From the NCBI RefSeq assembly GCF_003700275.1, contig NZ_RBRE01000041.1:62001-126000 (forward strand): a stretch of DNA of 64,000 nt. Direction: 5' to 3'. Shown here in pieces: positions 53,716-63,412 of this stretch. The stretch is from Pseudomonas cichorii. GTDB taxonomy: Bacteria; Pseudomonadota; Gammaproteobacteria; Pseudomonadales; Pseudomonadaceae. The notes under the pieces were generated by a model that was given only the letters and a program-made list of their open reading frames with translations, searched no databases and was not told the DNA's origin. The translations under genes and the position numbers were made by a program. Positions within the stretch are counted from its first letter, which is position 1; each line of letters starts with the position of its first letter.

Positions 53716-55935
53716 TTGCCCAACGCCATCCTGCGCCTGGCCCTGCCCTCGCCGCTACGCCGCCTGTTCGACTATCGCGCTCCCGCCGGAGTCGTGCGTA
53801 GCGCCTTGCAGCCGGGCATGCGTTTGCGGGTGCCGTTCGGTCGGCGGGAAATGATCGGCATCCTGGTGGAAATCGTCGAGCACAGCGAAGTGCCCGACGA
53901 AAAGCTCAAGCCCGCCATCGCCCTGCTCGACAGCCAGGCCCCGCTGCCGCCCTCGCTGTTCAAGCTGTGCCTGTGGACCGCCCAGTATTATCAGCACAGC
54001 CTGGGCGATACGCTGAGCTGGGCGCTGCCGGTGCTGTTGCGCCAGGGCGAACCAGCCGAGACACGTCAGGAGCGTTTCTGGCACGTCGCGCCCGGCGCCA
54101 GCATCAACGACCCGCGTATAGCCCGTGCGCCCAAGCAGCGCGAAGCCCTGACCACGCTGGCACAGCATCAGCATGGCGTGGCGCATCAGTTGCTCAGCAA
54201 GCTGATGCTCAATAAAGAAAGCCTCAACCTGCTGTTGGCCAAGGGCCTGGTGCAGGTCGAAGTCCGCAGCCACGCACCCGCTGCGCGCCATGAACACTGG
54301 CTGGCGCAACCGGAACTGCCGCTCAATGCCGAACAGCGTGCCGCTTGCCAGGCGATTCGTGCCGGCTTCGACAGCTTTCATGCCTTTCTACTGGCCGGCG
54401 TTACCGGCAGCGGCAAGACCGAAGTCTATTTGCAGTTGATCCGCGAAACCCTTGAGGCGGGCAAGCAGGCGCTGGTGCTGATCCCGGAAATCAACCTCGG
54501 GCCGCAGACCCTGGCGCGCTTCGAGCAGCGTTTCAATGCTCGGATAGCGCTGCTGCACTCGGCGGTCAATGACCGCGAACGACTGGACGCCTGGCTGGCC
54601 GCCCGCGATGGCGAGGCCGATATCATCATCGGCACCCGTTCGGCGCTGTTCACTCCGATGAAGAATCCGGGCCTGATCATCATCGACGAAGAACATGACG
54701 GTTCCTATAAACAGCAGGAAGGCTTGCGCTACCACGCTCGCGACCTGGCGCTGGTCCGCGCCCGACAGGAAAACATCCCGATTGTGCTGGGCTCGGCCAC
54801 CCCGTCACTGGAAAGCCTGCACAACGCCTATACCGGCCGCTACGGTCTGCTGCGCCTGACGCAACGGGCTGGCGGCGCGCAGCAACCACGCTTTCTGCGC
54901 CTGGATGTCAAAAGCCGGCCACTGGACAGCGGAATTTCCGGGCCGATGCAGCAAGCCATCGGCCAGACCCTTGCGGCCGGCCAGCAAGTGCTGGTCTTCC
55001 TCAATCGTCGCGGTTTCGCCCCGACCCTCTTGTGCCACGATTGCGGCTGGCTGTCGGGTTGCCAGCGCTGCGATGCGCGCATGACTGTGCATCAGCGCTC
55101 CGGTGAACTGCGCTGCCACCATTGCGGGCATGTCGAGCGTGTACCGCGCCAGTGCCCGTCGTGCGGCAAGGTCGATCTGCGCCCTGTGGGTGCCGGGACC
55201 GAGCGGGCCGAGGAACGGCTGGGCATTCTGTTCCCGGATTACCCGGTACTGCGCGTCGACCGCGACAGCACTTCGCGCAAGGACGCGATGAACAACCTGT
55301 TCGCGACCATTCAGCGCGGCCAGCCGTGCATTCTGGTCGGCACGCAGATGCTCGCCAAAGGGCATCACTTCCCCCGCGTAACGCTGGTGTCGATCCTCGA
55401 TGCCGATGGCGGGCTGTTTTCCGGCGACTTCCGCGCCAGCGAGCGCATGGCGCAATTGATCGTGCAGGTTGCCGGGCGTGCAGGTCGCGCCGAAGAACCG
55501 GGCAAGGTGATTATCCAGACTCATCTGGCCGATCATCCGTTGCTGATCCAGTTGACCGAGCAGGGTTACTTCGCGTTTGCCGAACAGGCCTTGAGCGAAC
55601 GTCGGGCTGCCGGACTACCGCCGTTCTCGCACCTGGCGCTGCTGCGTGCCGAAGCCCACAAGCCGGGGCAGGCCGAAGAATTCCTCGATCAGGCCTGTGC
55701 CGAAGCCGAACAATTGCTGGCGCAAATGAGTCTGGGCGGCGTTGAACTACTGGGCCCGGTCCCGGCTCCGATGGAGCGACGCGCCGGCCGCTATCGTGCG
55801 CAACTGCTGGTCCAGGCCAATGCCCGGGCGCCCTTGCACAAGTTGCTGAGCAGTTGGCTGCTGATGCTGGAGCAGATGCCCAGCGGCCGGCAAGTGCGCT
55901 GGTCGCTGGATGTCGACCCTGTGGATCTGTATTGA
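53716..55935 (+). CDS. priA: Primosomal replication restart helicase PriA
   Basis: The 739-residue protein starts at TTG 53716 with AGGAAG seven bases upstream. The N-terminal 3'-DNA-binding domain is about 1-110. The helicase core has Walker A GVTGSGKT (228-235) and Walker B DEEH (324-327). The zinc region has paired cysteines in CHDCGWLSGCQRCDAR and CHHCGHVERVPRQCPSCGK. Further helicase motifs end with QVAGRAGRAEEPG. It reloads the replisome at stalled forks. Standard position and length for the family. Confidence 0.97.
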   Translation: MPNAILRLALPSPLRRLFDYRAPAGVVRSALQPGMRLRVPFGRREMIGILVEIVEHSEVPDEKLKPAIALLDSQAPLPPSLFKLCLWTAQYYQHSLGDTLSWALPVLLRQGEPAETRQERFWHVAPGASINDPRIARAPKQREALTTLAQHQHGVAHQLLSKLMLNKESLNLLLAKGLVQVEVRSHAPAARHEHWLAQPELPLNAEQRAACQAIRAGFDSFHAFLLAGVTGSGKTEVYLQLIRETLEAGKQALVLIPEINLGPQTLARFEQRFNARIALLHSAVNDRERLDAWLAARDGEADIIIGTRSALFTPMKNPGLIIIDEEHDGSYKQQEGLRYHARDLALVRARQENIPIVLGSATPSLESLHNAYTGRYGLLRLTQRAGGAQQPRFLRLDVKSRPLDSGISGPMQQAIGQTLAAGQQVLVFLNRRGFAPTLLCHDCGWLSGCQRCDARMTVHQRSGELRCHHCGHVERVPRQCPSCGKVDLRPVGAGTERAEERLGILFPDYPVLRVDRDSTSRKDAMNNLFATIQRGQPCILVGTQMLAKGHHFPRVTLVSILDADGGLFSGDFRASERMAQLIVQVAGRAGRAEEPGKVIIQTHLADHPLLIQLTEQGYFAFAEQALSERRAAGLPPFSHLALLRAEAHKPGQAEEFLDQACAEAEQLLAQMSLGGVELLGPVPAPMERRAGRYRAQLLVQANARAPLHKLLSSWLLMLEQMPSGRQVRWSLDVDPVDLY

Positions 55936-55944
55936 GTAGACGAG

Positions 55945-56030
55945 TTTTTCGCGGATAAACCCGCTTTCCACAGGCTCCGGGCAGGAGCGAATTCATTCGC
56001 GAACAGGGCACTCGGACCAGAATGAATTGG
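55945..56030. repeat. REP-like sequence pair between priA and argS
   Basis: TTTTTCGCGGATAAACCCGC is followed by GCAGGAGCGAATTCATTCGCG, and the shorter inverted fragment AGAATGAATTGG (56019-56030). The GGAGCGAATTCAT(C/T)CGCG unit is shared with 14361-14424. Confidence 0.65.
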
Positions 56031-56114
56031 CAAGCTTGCCTCGGCAACGGATAATGCCCAGTTTTTCCACCCGCGCATCAAGGCGCCACCGCGCTTGCGG
56101 TTGAAGAGAGCATC

Positions 56115-57851
56115 ATGAAAGACACCATTCGCCAGCTGATCCAACAAGCCCTGACCCGACTCGTCACCGAGGGCGTCTTGCCAGAAGGGCTGACGCCGGC
56201 GATTCAGGTGGAAAACGCCCGTGACAAGACTCACGGCGACTTCGCCAGCAACATCGCCATGATGCTCGCCAAGCCTGCGGGCATGAAGCCGCGTGACCTG
56301 GCCGAAAAGCTGATCGCAGCCCTGCCGGCAGACGAGCAGGTGAGCAAGGTCGAAATCGCCGGTCCCGGCTTCCTGAACTTCTTTCAAAACACCCAGGCCC
56401 TGGCGTCACGCCTGGATGCCGCGCTGAGCGACCCGCAACTGTCGGTGCGCAAGGCCGGTCCGGCGCAGCGCGTGGTCGTTGACCTGTCGGCGCCGAACCT
56501 GGCCAAGGAAATGCACGTCGGCCATTTGCGCTCGACCATCATCGGCGACGGCGTGGCCAACGTTCTGGAGTTCCTGGGCGATACCGTGATCCGCCAGAAC
56601 CACGTGGGCGACTGGGGCACCCAGTTCGGCATGCTGCTGGCCTATCTGCAGGAAAAACCTGCTACCAGCGACGAGCTGTCGGACCTGGAAAACTTCTACC
56701 GCGCCGCCAAGCAACGCTTCGACGAGTCCCCAGAGTTCGCCGAGCGCGCGCGCGGGCTGGTGGTCAAGTTGCAGGCTGGCGATGCCGACTGCCTGGCCCT
56801 GTGGCAGCGTTTCAATGAGATTTCGCTGTCCCACTGCCAGAAGACCTACGAGCGCCTCAACGTCAAACTGACGCCGGCCGACGTCAAGGGCGAAAGCGCC
56901 TACAACGACGATCTGGCCAATGTCGTCAGCGACCTGAAAAGCACAGGCCTGCTGGTGGAAAGCAACGGTGCGCAGTGCGTGTTCCTCGAAGAATTCCGCA
57001 CCGCCGAAGACACGCCATTGCCCGTCATCGTGCAAAAGGCCGGTGGCGGTTATCTGTATGCCACCACCGACCTTGCTGCCATCCGCTATCGCAGCAAGAC
57101 GCTGAAAGCCGATCGCGTGCTGTATTTCGTCGACCAGCGTCAGGCCCTGCACTTCCAGCAAGTATTTGAAGTCGCACGTCGCGCCGGTTTCGTGCATGAC
57201 GGCATGCAACTGGAGCACATGGGCTTCGGCACCATGAACGGGGCCGATGGCCGTCCGTTCAAGACCCGCGATGGCGGCACCGTCAAGCTGATCGATCTGC
57301 TTGATGAAGCCGAAGAGCGCGCCTATGCACTGGTCAAGGAGAAAAACCCGGAGGTCGCCGAAAGCGAGCTGCGCACCATCGCCAAGGCCGTGGGCATCAG
57401 CGCGGTGAAATACGCCGACCTGTCCAAGCACCGCACCAGCGATTACAGCTTCAACTTCGATCAGATGCTCAGCTTCGAGGGCAACACGGCGCCGTACCTG
57501 CTGTATGCCTACACCCGCGTGGCCGGTGTATTCCGCAAGCTGGGCACGCCGTTCGATGCGGCCCTGGGCAGCATTGTGCTTGAGGCAGCGCAGGAGCAGG
57601 AACTGGCGGCGCGTCTGGCTCAGTTCACCGAAACCCTGAACAACGTTGCAGAAAAAGGCACGCCTCACGTTCTTTGTGCTTACCTGTATGACCTTGCGGG
57701 TCTGTTTTCCAGCTTCTATGAAAACTGCCCGATCCTTGGTGCGGAAAATCCCGATCAACAACAGAGCCGCCTGCGTCTGGCGGCGCTGACCGGTCGCACT
57801 CTCAAGCAAGGCCTGGATCTATTGGGTCTGGAAACTCTGGAGCGTATGTAA
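56115..57851 (+). CDS. argS: Arginyl-tRNA synthetase
   Basis: The 578-residue class I synthetase opens with the Add-1 domain that contacts the tRNA elbow (about 1-100). The HIGH-type motif is [20 protein letters not shown] (about 126-145), and the KMSK-like region is [20 protein letters not shown] (about 371-390), where ArgRS usually lacks a strict KMSK. The C-terminal anticodon domain ends with [21 protein letters not shown]. It charges tRNA-Arg in the cytoplasm. It is followed after 1 bp by the SPOR gene. Confidence 0.97.
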   Translation: MKDTIRQLIQQALTRLVTEGVLPEGLTPAIQVENARDKTHGDFASNIAMMLAKPAGMKPRDLAEKLIAALPADEQVSKVEIAGPGFLNFFQNTQALASRLDAALSDPQLSVRKAGPAQRVVVDLSAPNLAKEMHVGHLRSTIIGDGVANVLEFLGDTVIRQNHVGDWGTQFGMLLAYLQEKPATSDELSDLENFYRAAKQRFDESPEFAERARGLVVKLQAGDADCLALWQRFNEISLSHCQKTYERLNVKLTPADVKGESAYNDDLANVVSDLKSTGLLVESNGAQCVFLEEFRTAEDTPLPVIVQKAGGGYLYATTDLAAIRYRSKTLKADRVLYFVDQRQALHFQQVFEVARRAGFVHDGMQLEHMGFGTMNGADGRPFKTRDGGTVKLIDLLDEAEERAYALVKEKNPEVAESELRTIAKAVGISAVKYADLSKHRTSDYSFNFDQMLSFEGNTAPYLLYAYTRVAGVFRKLGTPFDAALGSIVLEAAQEQELAARLAQFTETLNNVAEKGTPHVLCAYLYDLAGLFSSFYENCPILGAENPDQQQSRLRLAALTGRTLKQGLDLLGLETLERM

Positions 57852-57852
57852 G

Positions 57853-58545
57853 TTGGCAGTTGCGAAGAAGAAACCGGCACCCAAGCGGGGCGCCAGCCGT
57901 TATCAGGCACCCGCGAAGAAGCCGATTCCAGGATGGTTATGGCTGGCGATTGGTTTGACCGTGGGTGCATTCATCGTTTTCCTGATGAAGCTCGAACCCG
58001 GCGGTGAGGACGTGAAGCGCGCCAAGGCGGAAGCCAAGGCAGCCAAGATCGCCGAAGCCAACAAGACACCGCCGAGCCCGACAGCGCCGGTCAAGCCCAA
58101 GTACGACTTCTACACGCTGCTGCCGGAATCGGAAGTGATCGTGCCCAACGAAGCGGTGCCGGAGAAAACCCCGCCGCCCGTGACGCCGATTGCGCCGGTA
58201 ACACCTGAGCAAGCAGCGAAGATCGACACGGCTCGCGCCCAGGCTGCACTCAGCGGCCTGACGCCGCCACCGGCGCCGCCTGTGGCGACCGCCAAACCGG
58301 CACCGGTTACCCAGTTCTTCCTGCAGGCGGGCTCGTTCCGCAAGAAAGAAGACGCTGACAAGGTGCGGGCGCAGATCATCCTGCTCGGCCAGACCTCGAC
58401 AGTGGAGTCCGGCACGGTCAAGGAAGAAACCTGGTACCGGGTTCTGGTCGGCCCGTTCAGCAACCGCGAGCAACTGACCATCGCCCAGAAGCAATTGGCG
58501 AGCGGTGGATTTAGTAACCTGTTGTTGCAGCAGCGCAGCCGATAG
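57853..58545 (+). CDS. SPOR-domain cell division protein (FtsN-like)
   Basis: The 230-residue protein starts at TTG 57853, two bases after the argS stop, so it is coupled to argS. A basic cytoplasmic stretch (1-26), a membrane helix (27-46), a periplasmic linker rich in P, A and K (about 50-150) and a C-terminal SPOR domain (about 150-228, VTQFFLQAGSFRKKEDADKV) give the layout of FtsN. It should bind denuded septal peptidoglycan. The position between argS and hslV matches pseudomonads, and in enteric bacteria ftsN is also next to hslVU. Confidence 0.88.
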   Translation: MAVAKKKPAPKRGASRYQAPAKKPIPGWLWLAIGLTVGAFIVFLMKLEPGGEDVKRAKAEAKAAKIAEANKTPPSPTAPVKPKYDFYTLLPESEVIVPNEAVPEKTPPPVTPIAPVTPEQAAKIDTARAQAALSGLTPPPAPPVATAKPAPVTQFFLQAGSFRKKEDADKVRAQIILLGQTSTVESGTVKEETWYRVLVGPFSNREQLTIAQKQLASGGFSNLLLQQRSR

Positions 58546-58585
58546 GGCCGCAAGCAGCCGCGCATATCTGTCGTCTGGAATGCCG

Positions 58586-58653
58586 CTGTCGCGGGCAAGC
58601 CCCCTCTCACAGGATGAACACACATCCACATGGGAGTGAGCTTGCCAGTGACA
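58586..58653. repeat. Inverted GGCAAGC(CCC)-type intergenic repeat
   Basis: CTGTCGCGGGCAAGCCCCCT (58586-58605) and GAGTGAGCTTGCCAGTGACA (58634-58653) are inverted relatives around a spacer, between the SPOR gene and hslV. This is a common form of Pseudomonas intergenic repeat. Confidence 0.7.
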
Positions 58654-58693
58654 AGGCAGAAAGAAGGTAGCCCAAGGGCATTTATCCCTGGCG

Positions 58694-58721
58694 GTTGAAA
58701 TACCCAGCCCCACCCCCATAT
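58694..58721 (+). promoter_or_regulatory. Sigma-32 (heat-shock) promoter of hslVU
   Basis: GTTGAAA (58694-58700), 13 bp, then CCCCATAT (58714-58721) closely match the sigma-32 consensus CTTGAAA-N(11-16)-CCCCATNT. Transcription would start near 58728, about 40 bp before the hslV start. Confidence 0.8.
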
Positions 58722-58767
58722 GAGTCTGCATCAGGGCATTTTCGCCCCGCTGCGTGGAGACTCCCCC

Positions 58768-59298
58768 TTGACCACCATCGTTTCAGTGCGCCGCCACGGC
58801 AAAGTCGTCATGGCTGGCGACGGCCAGGTTTCCCTGGGCAACACCGTCATGAAAGGCAACGCGAAAAAAGTGCGCCGCCTGTATCACGGTGAAGTCATCG
58901 CCGGTTTCGCCGGAGCCACGGCTGACGCCTTCACGCTGTTCGAGCGTTTTGAAGGCCAGCTGGAAAAGCATCAGGGCCATCTGGTACGCGCCGCCGTCGA
59001 GCTGGCCAAGGACTGGCGTACCGATCGCTCCCTGAGCCGCCTGGAAGCCATGCTGGCAGTCGCCAACAAGGACGCCTCGCTGATCATCACCGGCAACGGT
59101 GACGTCGTGGAACCCGAAGACGGCCTGATCGCCATGGGTTCGGGCGGCGCCTTCGCCCAGGCCGCAGCCCGCGCCCTGCTGCTCAAGACAGACCTGTCAG
59201 CCCGCGAGATCACCGAAACCGCATTGCACATCGCTGGCGATATTTGCGTGTTCACCAACCACAACATCACCATTGAGGAGCAGGACCTCGCTGAATAA
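58768..59298 (+). CDS. hslV: ATP-dependent protease subunit HslV
   Basis: TTG 58768 gives 176 residues, [20 protein letters not shown], so processing leaves T2 as the catalytic N-terminal threonine. GGAGA lies seven bases upstream. An in-frame ATG at 58720 would place the catalytic threonine inside the chain and lies within the sigma-32 promoter, so it is rejected. [16 protein letters not shown] is the usual proteasome-like stretch. HslV forms a double ring that degrades proteins fed by HslU. Operon with hslU, 65 bp downstream. Confidence 0.97.
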   Translation: MTTIVSVRRHGKVVMAGDGQVSLGNTVMKGNAKKVRRLYHGEVIAGFAGATADAFTLFERFEGQLEKHQGHLVRAAVELAKDWRTDRSLSRLEAMLAVANKDASLIITGNGDVVEPEDGLIAMGSGGAFAQAAARALLLKTDLSAREITETALHIAGDICVFTNHNITIEEQDLAE

Positions 59299-59363
59299 GC
59301 CGCTGTCCGGCTGCGCGACCCGCAACCTGTCGACTTTTTTCTGCCCGAGGACCATCAATTACC

Positions 59364-60701
59364 ATGTCCATGACTCCCCGTGAAATCGTCCACGAACTCA
59401 ATCGCCATATCATCGGCCAGGACGATGCAAAGCGCGCCGTTGCCATTGCACTGCGCAACCGCTGGCGCCGGATGCAGTTGCCTGAAGAACTGCGTGTTGA
59501 AGTAACCCCCAAGAACATTCTGATGATCGGCCCGACCGGCGTCGGCAAGACCGAAATCGCCCGTCGCCTGGCAAAACTGGCCAACGCGCCGTTCCTGAAG
59601 GTCGAAGCCACCAAATTCACCGAAGTGGGCTATGTCGGCCGTGACGTGGAGTCGATCATCCGTGATCTGGCCGACGCCGCCATCAAGCTGCTGCGCGAGC
59701 AGGAAATCGTCAAGGTTCGTCATCGCGCCGAAGACGCTGCCGAAGACCGCATCCTGGATGCCTTGCTGCCACCGGCTCGTACCGGTTTCAGCGAAGAGCC
59801 GGTATCGGCCAGCGATTCCAATACCCGCCAGCTGTTCCGCAAGCGCCTGCGTGAAGGCCAGCTGGATGACAAGGAAATCGAGATCGAAGTCAACGAAACC
59901 GTTGGTGTCGACATTTCCGCGCCACCGGGCATGGAAGAAATGACCAACCAGCTGCAAAGCCTGTTCGCCAACATGGGCAAGGGCAAGAAGAAAAGCCGCA
60001 AGCTCAAGGTCAAGGAAGCGCTCAAGCTGGTGCGCGACGAAGAAGCCAGCCGCCTGGTCAACGACGAAGAGTTGAAGGTCAAGGCACTGGAAGCCGTCGA
60101 GCAGCACGGTATCGTGTTCATCGACGAAATCGACAAGGTTGCCAAGCGCGGCAACTCCAGCGGTGTCGATGTCTCCCGTGAAGGCGTCCAGCGCGACCTG
60201 CTGCCGCTGATCGAAGGCTGCACCGTGAATACCAAGCTGGGCATGGTCAAGACCGACCACATCCTGTTCATCGCTTCGGGTGCGTTCCATCTGAGCAAGC
60301 CGAGCGATCTGGTGCCCGAGCTGCAAGGCCGTCTGCCGATTCGTGTCGAACTCAAGGCCCTCACGCCTCAGGATTTCGAGCGCATCCTCAGCGAGCCGCA
60401 TGCTTCGCTGACCGAGCAATACCGCGAACTGCTCAAGACCGAAGGCCTGGGCATCGAATTTCAGCCTGACGGCATCAAGCGTCTGGCCGAGATTGCCTGG
60501 CAGGTCAACGAGAAGACCGAAAACATCGGCGCCCGCCGTCTGCACACCCTGCTCGAACGCCTGCTTGAAGAGCTGTCGTTCAGCGCCGGCGACATGGCCA
60601 GCAGCCCGGATGCAGCGCCGATCCTGATCGACGCCGACTACGTCAACAGCCACCTGGGCGAGTTGGCCAACGACGAAGACCTGTCGCGGTATATCTTGTA
60701 A
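59364..60701 (+). CDS. hslU: ATP-dependent unfoldase subunit HslU
   Basis: The 445-residue AAA+ protein has Walker A GPTGVGKT (56-63), Walker B in [15 protein letters not shown], and the I domain (about 110-240) with a charged region. It ends DLSRYIL, the C-terminal tail that inserts into HslV. GYVGRD (about 90-95) is the pore loop. It unfolds substrates and passes them to HslV. It should share the heat-shock promoter of hslV. Confidence 0.98.
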   Translation: MSMTPREIVHELNRHIIGQDDAKRAVAIALRNRWRRMQLPEELRVEVTPKNILMIGPTGVGKTEIARRLAKLANAPFLKVEATKFTEVGYVGRDVESIIRDLADAAIKLLREQEIVKVRHRAEDAAEDRILDALLPPARTGFSEEPVSASDSNTRQLFRKRLREGQLDDKEIEIEVNETVGVDISAPPGMEEMTNQLQSLFANMGKGKKKSRKLKVKEALKLVRDEEASRLVNDEELKVKALEAVEQHGIVFIDEIDKVAKRGNSSGVDVSREGVQRDLLPLIEGCTVNTKLGMVKTDHILFIASGAFHLSKPSDLVPELQGRLPIRVELKALTPQDFERILSEPHASLTEQYRELLKTEGLGIEFQPDGIKRLAEIAWQVNEKTENIGARRLHTLLERLLEELSFSAGDMASSPDAAPILIDADYVNSHLGELANDEDLSRYIL

Positions 60702-60712
60702 TAGCTGCACGT

Positions 60713-60778
60713 GGGAAGCTGCAAGCGCCAAGCTGCTTGTAGCTTCTTCACTTGAAGCTCGCAGCTTAAAGCTTGAGG
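60713..60778. repeat. AGCTGCAAGC-type imperfect inverted repeat (copy 3)
   Basis: GGAAGCTGCAAGCGCCAAGC and GCTCGCAGCTTAAAGCTTGA are inverted relatives between hslU and the DUF971 gene. The core AAGCTGCAAGC is the same as in the gltB-gltD gap. Confidence 0.7.
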
Positions 60779-60787
60779 CTCCCCTCT

Positions 60788-61165
60788 ATGTCACCTATGC
60801 CCACCGCCATCGAGCTACACAAAGCTTCCAAAACCCTGACGCTCAAGTACGGGCCGGACGAGGTTTATCATTTGCCTGCGGAGTTTCTGCGGGTCCACTC
60901 GCCTTCTGCCGAGGTGCAGGGCCATGGCAAGCCGATCCTGCAATTCGGCAAGCTGGGGGTCGGCCTGAGCAAAATCGAACCTGCCGGGCAATACGCACTT
61001 AAACTGACCTTCGATGATGGCCACGACAGTGGGTTGTTCACCTGGGACTATCTCCATGAGCTGTCCAAGCGCCAGGAATCCTTGTGGGAGGATTACTTGC
61101 TGGAGCTGCAAAAGGCCGGCAAATCCCGCGACCCTTCCGAGCAAGTCATCCGGCTTATGCTTTAA
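60788..61165 (+). CDS. DUF971 (gamma-butyrobetaine hydroxylase-like N-terminal) protein
   Basis: ATG 60788 gives 125 residues (MSPMPTAIELHKASKTLTL); GAGG lies nine bases upstream, and ATG 60797 is an alternative. LKYGPDEVYHLPAEFLRVHSPSAEVQGHG is the DUF971 core, continuing to FTWDYLHELSKRQESLWEDYL. The domain also forms the N-terminal part of eukaryotic gamma-butyrobetaine hydroxylase; alone in bacteria its role is not established. The product is small and soluble. It sits between hslU and phaC1, a common position in Pseudomonas. Confidence 0.88.
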   Translation: MSPMPTAIELHKASKTLTLKYGPDEVYHLPAEFLRVHSPSAEVQGHGKPILQFGKLGVGLSKIEPAGQYALKLTFDDGHDSGLFTWDYLHELSKRQESLWEDYLLELQKAGKSRDPSEQVIRLML

Positions 61166-61177
61166 CCACTGAAAAAC

Positions 61178-61202
61178 GCTGACACACGCTCGTCAGTTTT
61201 TT
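61178..61202 (+). terminator. Weak terminator after the DUF971 gene
   Basis: CTGAC and GTCAG form a 5-bp stem, extended by A-T pairs (GAAAAAC on the left, TTTTTT on the right), 13 bp after the stop. Confidence 0.5.
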
Positions 61203-61360
61203 CCGCCGCCTACAAAAGTGCCTCTCGCCTCCAACAAGCTCTAGCCTGCCGTTTGACGTATTAGGAAGCGCTTTCTAATCTGTTTTGTTTCAATGTTCCG
61301 CGCAGCGGTCAATGACTGACGCTGCTTGCGATTTTTTGAAATCTCGCGTAACCAATGACT

Positions 61361-61377
61361 TTGGTAGATTCCCTGCA
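61361..61377 (+). promoter_or_regulatory. Possible sigma-54 promoter for phaC1
   Basis: TTGGTAGATTCCCTGCA has GG and GC ten bases apart, as in -24/-12 promoters. Only about half of the other consensus positions fit, and it lies about 207 bp upstream of the start codon, so it is tentative. Confidence 0.28.
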
Positions 61378-61583
61378 TCCCGTCGATGCGCGAATAAGCA
61401 GTATGCAAAGCAGTGGTCACACGAAGCGCAGCTGTTCAGGCGCCTTCGCGGTAGCTTGCATCAACCCCGGGAATTGGCTGCCAAGCCATCATCGGTCACA
61501 CGAGCAGTAGTACTGGCGACTCGCCTGTGTCACTGGTTCACAGGGAAAGTCAGTACTCGTCTCAGGACAATGGAGCGTCGTAG

Positions 61584-63263
61584 ATGAGTAGCAAGAACAA
61601 CGATGACCTGCAGCAGCATGCCTCTGAACACACCTTGGGTCTGAACCCGGTGGTTGGCTTGCGCCGCAAGGATTTATTGACCACCGCTCGCATGGTTCTG
61701 CGCCAGGCAATCAAGCAACCGTTTCACAGCCTCAAACATGTCGCCCATCTGGGTGTTGAAATCAAGAACGTGATGTTCGGCAAGTCTGCGCTGCAGCCGG
61801 CCGCCGACGACAGACGCTTTGCGGATCCGGCCTGGAGCCAGAATCCGTTGTACCGTCGTTATCTGCAGACTTACCTGGCCTGGCGCAAGGAGCTGCATGA
61901 CTGGATCGACGGCAGCAACCTCACGCCTCAGGACATCAGCCGTGGTCATTTTGTGATCAACCTGATGACCGAAGCCATGTCGCCGACCAATACTGCCGCC
62001 AACCCGGCAGCGGTCAAACGGTTCTTCGAGACTGGCGGTAAAAGCGTGCTCGATGGTCTGTCGCACATGGCCAAGGATCTGGTGCACAACGGCGGCATGC
62101 CGAGCCAGGTCAACATGGATGCCTTTGAGGTCGGCAAGAACCTGGGCACCACCGAAGGTTCGGTGGTGTTTCGCAACGAAGTGCTGGAGCTGATCCAGTA
62201 CAAGCCCATCACCGAGCAGGTGCATGAACGGCCATTGCTGGTGGTGCCGCCGCAGATCAACAAGTTCTATGTCTTCGACCTGAGCCCGGAGAAGAGCCTG
62301 GCGCGTTTCTGCCTGCGCAGTAATGTGCAGACCTTCATCATCAGTTGGCGCAACCCGACCAAGGCGCAACGTGAATGGGGGCTGTCGACCTACATCGAAG
62401 CGCTAAAGGAAGCCGTCGACGTGGTCACGGCCATCACCGGCAGCAAAGACATCAACATGCTCGGCGCCTGCTCGGGTGGCATTACCTGCACCGCCTTGCT
62501 GGGCCATTACGCCGCTCTGGGCGAACAGAAGGTGCATGCCCTGACGCTGCTGGTCAGCGTGCTGGATACCACGCTGGACACCGAAGTAGCCCTGTTCGTC
62601 GATGAGCAGACACTGGAAACGGCCAAGCGTCATTCCTATCAGGCCGGCGTGCTGGAAGGCCGCGACATGGCCAAGGTATTTGCCTGGATGCGTCCCAACG
62701 ATCTGATCTGGAACTACTGGGTCAACAATTACCTGTTGGGTAACGAACCGCCAGTATTCGACATCCTGTTCTGGAACAACGACACCACTCGCCTGCCAGC
62801 CGCCTTTCATGGCGATCTGATCGAGATGTTCAAGAACAACCCGCTGACCCGCCCCAATGCGCTGGAAGTCTGTGGCACGCCGATCGATCTGAAGCAGGTC
62901 ACCAGCGATGTGTTCTGTCTGGCGGGCACCAACGACCACATCACGCCCTGGGGCTCATGCTACAAGTCGGCACGGCTGTTTGGCGGCAAGACCGAGTTCG
63001 TACTGTCCAGCAGCGGGCATATCCAGAGCATTCTCAACCCGCCGGGCAACCCCAAGTCTCGTTACATGACCAACACCGAGCTGCCTGCCGAACCCTCGGC
63101 CTGGCAGGAAAACGGTACCAAGCATACCGACTCCTGGTGGCTGCACTGGCAAGCCTGGAAGACCGAACGCTCAGGCAAACTGAAAAAGGCTCCGACGACC
63201 CTCGGCAACAAGGCCTACCCCGCAAGCGAAGCTTCACCCGGTACATACGTTCACGAACGCTAG
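61584..63263 (+). CDS. phaC1: Class II PHA synthase PhaC1
   Basis: The 559-residue enzyme has the class II layout: an N-terminal region (about 1-100) and an alpha/beta hydrolase core with lipase-like GACSGG, whose cysteine is C296, the catalytic position in this family. The aspartate is in GTNDHITPW (about 451) and the histidine in SSSGHIQS (about 479). It polymerises 3-hydroxyacyl-CoA of medium chain length at the granule surface. ATG 61584 follows a GGAG sequence. It is the first gene of the pha cluster and is followed by phaZ after 149 bp with an inverted repeat. Confidence 0.97.
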   Translation: MSSKNNDDLQQHASEHTLGLNPVVGLRRKDLLTTARMVLRQAIKQPFHSLKHVAHLGVEIKNVMFGKSALQPAADDRRFADPAWSQNPLYRRYLQTYLAWRKELHDWIDGSNLTPQDISRGHFVINLMTEAMSPTNTAANPAAVKRFFETGGKSVLDGLSHMAKDLVHNGGMPSQVNMDAFEVGKNLGTTEGSVVFRNEVLELIQYKPITEQVHERPLLVVPPQINKFYVFDLSPEKSLARFCLRSNVQTFIISWRNPTKAQREWGLSTYIEALKEAVDVVTAITGSKDINMLGACSGGITCTALLGHYAALGEQKVHALTLLVSVLDTTLDTEVALFVDEQTLETAKRHSYQAGVLEGRDMAKVFAWMRPNDLIWNYWVNNYLLGNEPPVFDILFWNNDTTRLPAAFHGDLIEMFKNNPLTRPNALEVCGTPIDLKQVTSDVFCLAGTNDHITPWGSCYKSARLFGGKTEFVLSSSGHIQSILNPPGNPKSRYMTNTELPAEPSAWQENGTKHTDSWWLHWQAWKTERSGKLKKAPTTLGNKAYPASEASPGTYVHER

Positions 63264-63288
63264 GCTGATGGAATACAAGCGAATGCAC

Positions 63289-63320
63289 GCTGCCGGGTCC
63301 AGGACGGAAGTACCGGCAGC
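63289..63320. other. Inverted repeat between phaC1 and phaZ
   Basis: GCTGCCGG (63289-63296) and CCGGCAGC (63313-63320) pair across a 16-nt loop, 26 bp after phaC1. No U-run follows, so it may be an attenuator-like or mRNA-stability hairpin rather than a full terminator. Confidence 0.55.
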
Positions 63321-63412
63321 ATGGGTTACGCAAACATGACCGGCACACCTCGGTCGATCTGGTAAAAGCGCAGGACGGCTTTCCCAGCGGTTTAACCAAC
63401 AGGGCTTAGCGT

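Larger units (their letters stand above)
61166..61583. other. 418-bp intergenic region upstream of phaC1
   Basis: It contains a weak terminator for the DUF971 gene (CTGAC at 61179-61183, GTCAG at 61192-61196, then six T) and the presumed phaC1 promoter. A sequence with sigma-54 spacing is listed separately. No gene was found. Confidence 0.5.

Noticed and set aside
58720..58767. ATG 58720 as HslV start
   Set aside because: It lies in the sigma-32 promoter and would hide the catalytic threonine that must be N-terminal.
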